DNA of 53,309 nucleotides. Origin: Lingula anatina (Eukaryota; Brachiopoda; Lingulata; Lingulida; Lingulidae). The stretch covers positions 70,755-124,063 of the forward strand of contig NW_019775589.1 in assembly GCF_001039355.2 (NCBI RefSeq), in the 5' to 3' direction. Below the pieces are notes generated by a model, which worked only from the letters and a program-made list of their open reading frames with translations, had not been told where the DNA came from and ran no database searches. Positions 41,974-52,763 of this stretch are shown one piece after another (within the stretch, counting starts at the first letter, position 1; each line of letters opens with the position of its first letter). Made by a program: the position numbers and the translations under genes.

Positions 41974-43586
41974 GAAGTTTGTCAAATGCTCCCCATAGCA
42001 TTTAATAAGCATCTGTAATTCTTTTATGCTTTTTATCACACGCACAAACACACCCACAATTCTTGTAAGAAGTTTTTTTCCATTGGCAGATTTAAGAAGT
42101 TCTTAACATTATTACAGATCAACAAGATTCGGCTCAGTTTTCTATTTTTCTTGGCAGACTTGAGAATCAAAGTGACATACAAACTGCAAGAACCAATAAC
42201 ATGTACTCCCCCACCCGATTAAGTCCCTCGATTTATGAATATAAATTTCTGCTGGCATTTTGCAGAATTCTTTAGGAGATATATCCAGGGTACAGTTACA
42301 GAGGTCCATTATTTTGGATAATGTTCAGCTCCTAAGACGAAACTTATGTTTAAATTGCCATGAAATTTAACGATGATATTTTATCTAACCACTTTGATTC
42401 ATTTCATTGTTTATAATGTTAGCGGTTGATGAGTTTTCAGGCAAAGGGTATACAACTGCATTACGTGATTGTGGATAATTGATATGTTAGCCTTCTTCGA
42501 GGTTAAAGTTTCAGTTGGCACCTGAAATTCTAGAGTAGCGACGAGAGTTCATTAAATGAGTGGTTTTGTTACCGGTTTTGTTGAGATCTGTAATGTAGCA
42601 GTCTGCCAGAGTACACGATTTTGCCTAAAAGCCATTCTCCTCCACGTACCCTGATAACTTGTAGTAAAGATTTTGATTAATTTCCATTAGAATAAAAATA
42701 ATGGAAGAATTTTCTTCGACAAAGTTTGTTTATCTGGTAATTATTTCATTGTTCCATATCTATATCTTTCTTTGGTGAAAAGGCATTTTCAAAAAGGCAT
42801 TCTTATTGTAGTAAAATTTACGTGGAGCACGTGTTATATCCAGAACCTATGACAAGTTCTGATGGTAAGTCAGTAGTTAGGAAGGTAATCCAATATGTCA
42901 TCGTATACATTTGCCGAAAAAGAAAGACGGGAAAAAAACTGAAGTGAGAGGAAGTCGGCAGTGTTGTTTCCGTCCAGAAACAGATGTTTGCAGTTAGTTG
43001 TGCAAGGGCAATGTTCAACGACATGTGCTGAGATGTTATCACTGCCGGCTGGCTTTAGTCTTGCGCAACGTTGCTCCGGGTTCTAGTGCATCAGACTTTT
43101 CACGTTCTTGGTCCCTTTTCCGATTCCCGATTTCAGTTATAGGCAGATTATAAAAAAACAAAACACAAGCGGTTCAACTTTCAAAAATCCAGTATTCGTT
43201 TTATTTGTACTGGTGGTATGCACAGAATATATAATGTGTACTCAAATTGTTGCGATAATTTAATAGTAGTTTTAAGAGATAAAAATGTATCTTGAGTCGC
43301 ACCCACACGCTTGCAACTACATCAAAGTGATCTGGATAACCCCAGCAATATGTCAGCAATTAAAGTTGACATTAAAGTATTTTAGATTATACAATAAGAC
43401 TAAACAACTTACGTTAAAAACTTCCAAAACGTTTTAACTTGCTATAAACAAAGATATACAGGACGAAGTTTAATCCCTGCAAAAATGATACTTAAAATTT
43501 CTATGTCTCCATTTCCTCATTTCATTTTTAGTTCTCATTTTATCTTTTATTCTTTCTTCTTTTATGTTTTGGTCTTTATTTATTTT

Positions 43587-43719
43587 GATGTCATTACTCG
43601 TGTATTTATAATATTTTTTGATGTCATTACTCGTGTATTTATAATATTTTTTGATGTCATTACTCGTGTATTTATAATATTTTTTGATGTCATTACTCGT
43701 GTATTTATAATATTTTTTG
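43587..43719. repeat. 33-bp tandem repeat, four identical copies
   Basis: The unit begins GATGTCATTACTCGTG and ends in a T run. Four copies start at 43587, 43620, 43653 and 43686 with no differences. Because 33 is a multiple of three, both strands stay open and give an 11-residue repeat in translation, but nothing else suggests coding. Confidence 0.95.
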
Positions 43720-44188
43720 TTCACAAATTATGTTTTCATTTTACTTTCTTTATAATTACTTTCAAGAGTTTATCGTTATCGTAAAATCTCTCTACGTTGA
43801 TGAACTTGGTAAAATTATTTCATATCACTTCAAATGGCACGATGGTAGGATCACCAGAGCAATAATGCATGCGGCATTTCAAATCTTCCGCGTCTACAAA
43901 TGTCACTTGTTAATTCCGAATAGCAAATTTTGCCAAAATAATACCTTTATCTTTTGGCTTATTTAACTCCTAAGGTCATATCTTTTATCTTCAAATAATT
44001 CCGGATTTCATAATGACATATGTGATCGCGTGCGGAATTAAAGTTTCGATGCCGCTTTCCAAACTTCAGCCTTGGAGGCGTAACCGGAATGGGCCCCAGT
44101 TTCTATATGTAGGCCTACTTCGCTTACACTATCTACACTGAAACAGCTCAACAAACTCACAAACAAATCACGTTTTTAAACAGAACAT

Positions 44189-45056
44189 TTTATTTCGAAT
44201 ACTGTACGTATTCAATTACAAAAAAAAAATCATCACAGTTCACTTCCTATTAGGAGACTTGTCTCTTGGAGGAGGTCTCTCTCGTAGGCAATATCACAGT
44301 CAAAATGTGTTGTTTTTAGCAACAAAAAAAAAGTATATAATAAACACGTCACAACCACGTTAAATAAGAATTGTCTTAAAGACGAATAAGTTAAGAGAGT
44401 ATGAATAAAATATTAATAAATACCACACATGTTGGACGAAGACGTGAAATTTTCACAATAAATTACGTCAATTACAATAACTTAAATAAAAAACCGTTGC
44501 AATAAATTAAATGGATACACTTATGAATATTATACATTACAGCACTGTATATGAGTAATCTCCTGTCACAAACGCTAGCCTTAACTCCAATGGACCGTAA
44601 GGACAACTGACAAAAAATAAATGAATTGCGGAAACATAAAACTTGGCTCACGGAAGCCCATGTTTCCATGCACGGAGAGAGACATAAATTGGGTATGATT
44701 TAACAGAGCTTCCGTGCATGTCCACATTTTTGAGAGGCCCGGCCGAGACTCGTCGTACTGCCAAAAGATATTCCGCAGACTTAGTCGGATAAGAGATTCC
44801 TATTCGATTGTTGGTTTGAAAACAACACCGTATTTTTTAATAAATACGGAATATTAGAATTGTTTGATATCCCTACACATCGTCAGTTCCCTGATTTTAT
44901 GAATTCGTCTTTGGAAGGAATTACTCATGCGTTATATTAAGATTTCTAAAACTGTTTCTACATGTACCTCTAACTCTACTACTTCGACTAATACTTTTCT
45001 TCTACTTAATCTGCCTCCTATTCTATTTCTTAAAAATAATACTAATAACTTATCAT
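44189..45056 (-). other. Probable 3'UTR of the peptide precursor gene
   Basis: About 870 AT-rich bases follow the stop codon at 45057-45059. An AATAAA on the minus strand at 44189-44194 is a plausible poly(A) signal. Short frames in the interval overlap the coding exon antisense or are chance. Confidence 0.4.
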
Positions 45057-46588
45057 TTAAAATGGCACACGCTCCCATCCAATCGGATGAAAAAGTCCGT
45101 CTTGTTCGTCCTCGGAATTTTCCGTCGCCCGTCGTTGTCGTGAGTTTCCATGTGTCTTCTCTTCGTGTGGTACGAATCCCCAGTTCTCCCATCCCTCGGC
45201 GTGGAACAAACCGTCCTTCTCGGGCTTGGCTGCCCGCCTCACGCGGATAACGTCGGGGTCGATGGCGGCCAAACGACTCATTATGGCTGATTTCTTTTTA
45301 GATTTTAGTCCTTCATCTCCCAGATTCATTCTGGACATTCTGAACCTTTTGCTTGGGATTAAAATCACGTGAGGATCTATGGGGCGAAGACGGGAGAAAT
45401 ATTTAGAAAGAGCACCAGTGCTTCTTTTAAATATTTGAATCACTTCGGGGTCAATATTTGAATCATCGTCTGGGATGTCTCTTTTTCGTAGGACCTGTAT
45501 TACAGCGGGGTCTATACTGCTGTCCTTGGTAAACTTTGGGGATTCAGTGCTCCTTGTAAACACTTGAATTACCCCAGGGTCAATGCGAGAAGCGCTGTTT
45601 GGGCCCGTTTTTCTTTTCACAACCGATACAACGTGAGGATCGGTCACTTCTACAGCGTCACCGTCCACTTCTCTCTTCTCGCGGTTGGCCCGACCGTCGT
45701 CGCTGCTAACGCGGTCTCGATTGTAATCGTTGGGTAATAAGTCCTCAGGGAAGAAGTAAAGACCATCCCACGCCGCTCTCTTCATGCGGTATTCCCTGAC
45801 AATGACACCGCTCTCCTGGTCATCACCTGAGAATAAAAGAAAATGACAAATTTAACCACTTTCAAGTATTTATTTTTAGCATTAAGAGCCGGCTACCAGA
45901 AATACAGTCGCGTGTAAGTCTCACTTTAAGTTCAAACAGACGCAGGAGTGACGGCCAAGATGAATAAAATGAAGATTTATTACCGTTGGTGATCTTTTTG
46001 TTACATATAGCAAAGATGACTGTTTGGTATATAAATAGAACCTAGCCTTGGATAAGTTGTCTTCTGCTTGATTGTGTACTTTTTTTTTCACTCTTTTCAA
46101 TTAATTTGTATGGAAATTTAATATTTGAGATCTCAACGAAAACTTTTGCTTTTTTTTAATTTCATAAATGTCGAATATAGCGGACTTCGTTCGTTAAAAA
46201 AAGTTCTAAGATTCAACCACTTGGCTTTTATACATAGCTTTTTAACACATTTCATTTGAACTGTTCATAATAAATTTTAAGTTTCTTTCATGTGCTGCTA
46301 TATTTTGTAATCCTTACAAAGCCCCTGCAATTTGTACTATGACTGAGCTCAATGTTTGTCGTTAGGATAAATACTAAACTATTTACGCTTACAGTTGATA
46401 TGTTAAGGGTAACAAACGAGAAAAAATTGAATTGAAGACTTCAGTAACACACTAGTCGTTGCAGAATCGAGTGAAAGTAACTTACCTAAAACTTCTCCCA
46501 GCGTTAACGTTGGAGCTGCTGTGCAGAGATGAAAACACAGTACAACCAGCACGCTAAGAATGATCCAAGTATCTCCAAAAATCACCAT
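45057..46588 (-). CDS. Multicopy secretory peptide (neuropeptide-type) precursor, 2 coding exons, 290 aa
   Basis: Exons 46486-46588 and 45057-45826 join in phase 1 to 290 residues. Residues 1-24 are a signal peptide (IILSVLVVLCFHLCTA core). The rest is hydrophilic and cut into short segments by KR, RR, KKK and RKR sites. Six modules of the form (I/T)DPxV(I/V)x(V/I) end at basic residues: TDPHVVSVVKR (96-106), IDPGVIQVFTR (116-126), IDPAVIQVLRKR (139-150), IDPEVIQIFKR (159-169), IDPHVILIPSKR (184-195) and IDPDVIRVRR (223-232). A second module appears as WDGLYFF (54-60), DGLFHAEGWENWGF (239-252) and DGLFHPIGWERVPF (277-290, the C-terminus). No Gly precedes the basic sites of the DP modules, so those peptides would not be amidated. 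This is the layout of a neuropeptide prohormone processed by furin/prohormone convertases in the secretory pathway. I do not recognise the family. An acceptor two bases before the start codon implies a 5'UTR exon. Confidence 0.88.
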
Positions 46589-47503
46589 ATCTGTAAGGAG
46601 ACAAATTTACAACTCAGTAAAACAATGAACATAATACACGTACACCAGCCAAGGCGTCAATTCTCTTGCTGCAAGCGAAGCAGAAATGAGCGCGTTTGGC
46701 GGAAAAAACACGTTTTATACCGCGAAGTTATTTCACCAAGCGAAGAAAAAAAATACAGATATTTTCCACTTCTCTCCCTGTGTGTTTAAACGAGACCGCA
46801 TGCTCACCGTTAAGCCCATCCCAGAACGCTAGGAAAATTTGATTGACAGATCCCAAGGTTAAATTCTAGCTGGTCATTTTGGAAAAAAATCAAATCATGT
46901 ATAGTGACCGATTATTGACTCCGTGATTTGCTCGTTATGGGCCATTACGTGCATTCCTAAAATATTTTATGCGAAGTTTTAATCGCAATTCGGAAATTAA
47001 GATAAGTGTAATTGTCCATTTCCTCCACTATGTGTTGTGCTAATGGAGCAGTATGCGGCCTGATGTTTTAGTTCGACTAGAAAATTGTGTTAACTGGAGA
47101 CATTAGCCCCAGGGTCAGTGTCTTCAGCAACCACTGTAAAACACTAGAAACGTGCGAATGCGACATTTATGTAATCTACGATACAAACGCGCGGTGCTAC
47201 AACACGTGGCAGTTTGCCCGCTGCTGGAGAGAAGCGGCAAGTTATCTTAAGTCTCAGGGAAAAAAAAGGTCTCACCTTGCCTTATGTTTCTTGATTTTTT
47301 CTATCGGGTAATATCTTTCCAAGTTGTTCTCTCAAATTCAGTGCTTTCTTGTTGCTGTCTCGCTCTTGAATATCTTCAAACTAGAAGTCACCTCCAGGAA
47401 TTAAAACGTGTTCCAAATAGATACCGGCTTAAAGTCGTACCTAAGGTAATACCCTTGTAGGTTCTTAAGATTTAATCTGGCGACTTGAAGAAAGAGGGGA
47501 GAA

Positions 47504-47617
47504 TTTTATAGAGCAGCGCCTTGAGTCATGGCGGCTAAATATAGCAACGCTCAGTAGGACACGCGAGGTAAGGCGAGACGCAGTACAACGCGGATGGGGA
47601 ATCCCTTATTTGACGTA
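47504..47617 (-). promoter_or_regulatory. Candidate promoter of the peptide precursor gene
   Basis: On the minus strand a TATAAAA box lies at 47504-47510. Upstream of it are an AP-1 site TGAGTCA (47522-47528) and a CRE-like TGACGTAG beginning at 47611, next to a GGCGTGG GC box. A start site near 47478 would give a short 5'UTR exon, with possible donors near 47444 and 47398, spliced to the acceptor at 46591-46592. This is a motif-based inference. Confidence 0.4.
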
Positions 47618-48417
47618 GGCGTGGCCTCCGCCACAGGAGCGTCCGGTACTGTTAATCTGAGTCGCTTCAATCAAATTATCGTCGATCACAGGTTGATTTT
47701 TACAGGAAGCCAGTTTTGTGGAGTTCGCCACTTTAACAATAAACGCTCAAGTGTCTGAAACATCAGTCTCTTAAGTATGAGGAAGTATTAGTCTGCGGTG
47801 ACCTACGTGGGGAGTGGGGAAAACGGGTTATGCATGGTTACATACAAAGTCTTGGGGTATACCACTAAGATTATAGAGAACATTATATTTAATTATCTAA
47901 TAAAAACCAATTTGTCAGCTGAACCGAAATCTTAATCGGAAGAGGACCGGAGACAATCAACGTAATATATCTCAAAGGGTCCAATTTCATGACGCCCAAG
48001 CGTCTAACCGAATATTAGGTCTGCCACGAAAACGCAAAACATTCGCTGGCTGTTCCAAATTTTATGATCATTGCCTGAGACGTCTTGACATGGCACACGT
48101 GTGTAGTAGTGTTTAAGAAGAAACGACGGGTATTATTAATTGAGGAGTGTGGCACATTTATTAAAACTGTTCGACTTCATCACCGGCAATAATAAATTAT
48201 CGCTTTCTGGAAGTCTCGAATTTTGTGATTTTTGGCATTGTGGTTATTGCTTATGATTTCATCACTTCGCCATGATTGAAAGAAACCACGGAACTTTTTT
48301 ATGTGCGTTATGACGACAATCCGCGTAAAACATTTCATTTTTTCTGACGGTTGTGCAATGCACCTTTTCTGGTTTTAGAAATATATGATTAAGTCGAGAT
48401 GCAAATTTAAGGCCAAT
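47618..48417. other. Intergenic, no gene seen
   Basis: No supported gene or repeat; short chance frames only. Confidence 0.5.
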
Positions 48418-48670
48418 TCACACCATGCTCAGAAAGTTCGATTTCGAATCGATCCTAGTTATTGTACAGCGCGTACGTCTCTTGTGGTCTAACCGACGTG
48501 TACATTGGATATTGTACAGACTCTAAGGGATTCACATTAAGCGTTTTTCGCTTCGTGGGAGTCGCCACATCTAGATCACAATAAATACACTGTACTTTAG
48601 CTAAGTGAGCTGAAACGAGGCCAACCTAATGTAGATCGATTCGGGTGGAACTATCATAATCTAGTGTGAA
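48418..48670. mobile_element. Candidate palindromic transposon with degenerate terminal inverted repeats
   Basis: The left end reads TTCACAC then AGTTCG..CGAATCGATC. The right end, reverse complemented, reads TTCACAC then AGTTCC..CGAATCGATC with nearly the same spacing over 37 bases. The interior of about 180 bases has no reading frame. Flanking duplication is not clear. Confidence 0.5.
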
Positions 48671-49464
48671 CGTCATGGTTTTATGTCTCATGTAGGACGT
48701 ATCAGACGTTGACTGGATCATATGGTTCATACACACATTCAGGAAATATTGTTTTCCTAGCAGACGCATTATAACCCACTAGCCGTAAGATAATGTCCTT
48801 TACGTGACAAATTCATTTCAAAAACTGGACACGCGCGTGTTTAATTTTATCCCAGGTTATTACAATAAAGCTAACAGGCGGGCTCTGCCGCGCCCAGTGC
48901 TTCCTCTGCCAGAATTGAGTTTAAGACCTAAAACCTGTCAAAGAACAAGTTAAACCCGAGACTTGTAGGCCTACATGTCTTTTGCTTTTTACACTGTTTA
49001 TTCTGTTTCCTTGATGTACGTAAGTTTCCTTTGCATCTCAAATTGTTAATTTCTAAGATCGACTCTAATAAAGGTCTTTTTTTTCTAAAATCACTTTTTT
49101 CTACTTAATGATGTGCAAAAGACATACCAATACAAATACAAATAAGTGCATTATCGATTTGAACTGAGGTTGTACTTTCGATTTCAAATTAATTTTCATT
49201 TTTGTTTGCGTACATCAAACAAGAAAAAACAACCAAACTGTATTGGCGACGGGAAATGAGTCCTTCATCTACTCAGCTCAAAAAGGTACATTTGTAAAGG
49301 AATACACACTACTTTTCTAAACTATAATGGCCAGAAGGTAAATTTCGGCAATATGACTAGAGTGCGTTGCGAGTGACTACACAAGGCATTAGTGTGTCGG
49401 CAATAAGGTCTCAAGTACCTTATCACGCTTATTGATTGTGCCAGCACTTTTTATAATGTGAGTG

Positions 49465-49535
<71 letters not shown>

Positions 49536-51005
49536 GAACGTCTAAATTGAATTCCACGTCATTTTTTTTCAGCAGGATCGTTTTCATCCCAAATTAAAAG
49601 TACAGAGAAAAACCCAGACAGACTTTGGGCATGTACGCTTCCTCTAATTTTCTGTCTGCTGTAATTTGCTTTGATTAAACCAACGAATCCGTATCCTAAA
49701 ACAAGCATACAGACATTCATTTCCTTTATCATCATCATTCTGATTTTTATTCGTAATATCACAATGTCTATATCCTGAAGACTGTGTTGCGTCATTGCTG
49801 ACAGCTTCAAGATGGAAGCCACGGATACGTGTAACATTCACTTGACGTATACAGGGTATAGGTTTCGAGCCAAAGTTTACTTGTATATTTTGGAAATTCT
49901 TCAATAAAAAGGGGTGAATGCTCATAGTAATTTTGAGCTTGTGTTTCTCTGGTTTCTAAAATCTGAGAAAGACGTGGAAGCGTTCTCATGTTGGTGGCTT
50001 TTCATGTGCCCCATGTAACATCATTTTTACAACCCCACCCCTTGTGGCAGTAAGTTTTTTGTTACGTGAGATAAAAAAAGAGAAACTGCTCAGAGTTAAG
50101 CCACGGTGCTGCGTGTAAAAGAGTTGCACTTTTACAAACTGCGACTTCGCGTTCAGTTAAAGATGTTATGTACAAATTCTTTCACACATCTCACACATCT
50201 CCATTATAAAGAAGAATGCTTTTTAATATAATTCTGCAAGCGCAATTAACCAAAACGCAAACCCAGTGAGGATTACTAATTTTAACTATCTGTCATCCAT
50301 GTTACGGTCCTTCTCCAAGTTGTCATTCTGGAAAACATAGTTCTGGCACTTAATCAAAGCTAATTTTTCCCCTATAATCAAATCCGAATTATTTCAATTA
50401 ATAGTATGTTTTATGCAGAAAGTAATACAAATGGAAACCTCGAACATTAGGCCTATACACCGTACATATTGCTTCGCAGCAAATTTAAGTAATACTCGGC
50501 ACGTATTGAGGGAATATAGCAACCAAGATAGATGGGGTGTTTTTGCTTTGTTTTTCCTTTTTGGCTTTCAATCAATGATGTAATAATTAATAATGTAGTT
50601 AATAATGAAACAGGAACTACAGAAAGTTTTCCTAAACAAATCTTTTCCATCGTTAAGACCACGTTCCCAGGAGGCTTTTATACCATTAACGTAAAATGTC
50701 TATTCAATTTTCTCTAAACAAAATTGAATATTTTGTGCATATCAGTTATCGCTGTAGTATACCTTTTGATGTGAGATTAAATTATATATGCATTAAATGT
50801 GAAAAGGTGAAAGTCTCTGCCATACGTTTCGAAAAAGACGCCCTACGCGTGGCACAGTGTATATGCGAGTTCATCCGATGGAAACCTCGAACATCATACG
50901 CTGTGTGTGGGGTGCTAGGTAAATGTAGTAGAAAAATAACAGTACCACATTGTCTCACAAAAAATAAAAACAGGTAGTTGTCTGTGGAGGTTTGCAGTTA
51001 TTATA
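48671..51005. other. Intergenic, no gene seen
   Basis: Holds a GT/GA compound microsatellite (49469-49534). Frames on the minus strand at 49559-49989 overlap in three phases and show no family resemblance. Confidence 0.5.
49469..49534. repeat. (GT)n(GA)n compound microsatellite
   Basis: About sixteen GT units run directly into about seventeen GA units. Confidence 0.95.
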
Positions 51006-51213
51006 CAGGGCCGTAGCCTGAGCAAACTGCCAAGGGGGGGGGGGGGTGCAGTAAGCGGAAACGANTTCTGGTGCATTTTAACATGAGTGCATTTTCTCAC
51101 AGAATTGATACCAACTTTGCAATTATTTTTTTTACCTTTGCGATTATTTTTTTTTGCACCTCAAATCCCAGGGGGGCAGCTGCCCCCCTGCCCCCCCGGA
51201 GGCTACGGCCCTG
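51006..51213. mobile_element. Palindromic non-autonomous DNA transposon, family A-related copy 3
   Basis: 208 bases with ends CAGGGCCGTAGCCT / AGGCTACGGCCCTG, flanked by the 5-bp repeat TTATA at 51001-51005 and 51214-51218. Ends and target-duplication length match the copies at 9700 and 26670, but the interior is different, with long G and C runs and a GCAGCTGC core near its right side. Base 51065 is ambiguous. Confidence 0.9.
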
Positions 51214-51218
51214 TTATA

Positions 51219-52330
51219 GTAAAAACTGGTGACGGGTCAGTCAGTTACTGTCGAAGTTGAATAGAAAACCCCATCTGGCAAGTTAAAAAGTGACCTTTGT
51301 CCTTTTTTACAGCGATTTTTTTCCATTCCATGAGCGGTGTTAAACGATTTTGCTACAAAGGTAAAAAAATAAGACCGAAAATGATTTGTGAAACCAGCTT
51401 TTAACTCAACTCAGACACTGTACTCATCCAACTGACGGAAGTTGCAATAAATAAAGTTCATTTTTGTTACCATCATTATCATGTATGCTGCATCCTTTGT
51501 ACGAAAATCCTATAATCTACCCTGTTCAAAATTTCCATTTTTGCATTTATTGATTTTTTAAATTTAATTAATTAATTAATTAATTTTACTTATTGCCACG
51601 ATTTTTCAAGTATCCTTTTCAAAGGATAATAAAATAGGTACGCATTTACCAGGTTATTTCCACGATCTGTATTTGAGCAATTTATGATGACGCATCTTGG
51701 GTGGACTTTGAATTTTAAAAAAGGCAATGTCTCACAGGAACGTTAAGGAAATTGATCTCTTTTTTCTTTATTTTTTAAGTTATAAAAGAAAAAAATATCT
51801 GTTTCCAATTATTAAATGAATAAAAATGAATAATAAGAAAAGCGTGAGGATTTAAGGATACAGACAGTATAAAAAGTCAAATTTAAAAGCAACAAAGACA
51901 TTGAGGGAGTAGGTCTAGATACATTAGGCTACTCATAAAAATCACAGCAATCGCGCGTACAGTTTTGTGCTGCAGATTTTATGGTTAGAGCCCGTTTAGG
52001 AGTGAAAATATTTTTCTTAAGGGCGTATTTTGGGGTTGCATGCCATATCGACCCACCCCGATCTGCTAATATATTGGTTATTCACTCAAAAAACTTGATC
52101 CTTGCATTGGCGGAACACAAAAACTAACCATTTCAGAGAAAAGTTTTTTCTTCATATATTGTCAGTGAAAGATAAATGTGTATATTTCGTATAGTTTCGC
52201 TCTTTTGAACGCATATGAAACGAGATAACACGCAGGCCGAGCGTTTCACCGTCCACCACGTCCAGCGAGAGCGTAACCACCCTACGGCAGTTATTTCATT
52301 TTTAACACGTCCGCCTATCTGAGTCATCTT
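51219..52330. other. Intergenic, no gene seen
   Basis: AT-rich. From about 52210 the sequence becomes richer in G+C and may be the upstream region of the candidate plus-strand gene starting at 52389. Confidence 0.45.
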
Positions 52331-52388
52331 CCGGTATACGAGCTCTCCTTTATTTGGAGTACGAAAGGATATCCGTTACAATAACAGC

Positions 52389-52400
52389 ATGGAAGCTGAG
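52389..52400 (+). CDS. Possible first coding exon (MEAE) of a plus-strand gene running off the window
   Basis: An ATG in good context (AACAGCATGG) opens four codons, Met-Glu-Ala-Glu, and is followed at once by a strong splice donor (GAG|GTAAGA). Upstream are a TGAGTCA (about 52319) and an ETS-like CTTCCGG (about 52327) within sequence richer in G+C than its surroundings. The second exon would be beyond 53309. The call rests on signal strength only. Confidence 0.3.
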
Positions 52401-52683
52401 GTAAGAATTTTGTTTTGTTAAGAAAATCTGATTTATTGATCTCCGGCGCAGTCGATCGGACCTGTTATGCCTTTTTGTTCTCAGCATTGTTATTATCTGT
52501 GATTTTAATGTAGCTGAATGGCGTTGGTCCTTCTGAGAGCTGACATATGACTCCTCTTTGTTGTGTGTTGTGACGGCTGTGAAGATGGTTTTGATCACGA
52601 TATGTGATTCAATGCTGAAGGATCAGTTTCGATTTTGCGGCGGGATCGCAAAATATAAGAATTATCTGTGTTTTGTACGACAT

Positions 52684-52763
<80 letters not shown>

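Larger units (their letters stand above)
41247..44188. other. Intergenic, no gene seen
   Basis: Contains a CT microsatellite (41936-41969) and the 33-bp tandem repeat (43587-43719). The stretch 41340-41580 is richer in G+C than its surroundings, but no gene, tRNA or recognisable repeat could be supported in it. Confidence 0.5.

Noticed and set aside
43470-43784. Open frames on both strands with an 11-residue repeat
   Set aside because: Explained by four identical 33-bp tandem repeats whose length is a multiple of three.
47087-47311. 74-residue plus-strand frame with Cys and Trp (CYNTWQFARCWREAASYL), vaguely like a C-type lectin piece
   Set aside because: No splice sites, neighbours or further domain parts; spacing does not match the C-type lectin pattern. 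It lies in the inferred 5'UTR/intron of the peptide gene.
49559-49989. Three overlapping minus-strand frames of 60-93 residues
   Set aside because: Open in three phases at once in low-complexity AT-rich sequence, with no family resemblance; no phase is favoured.
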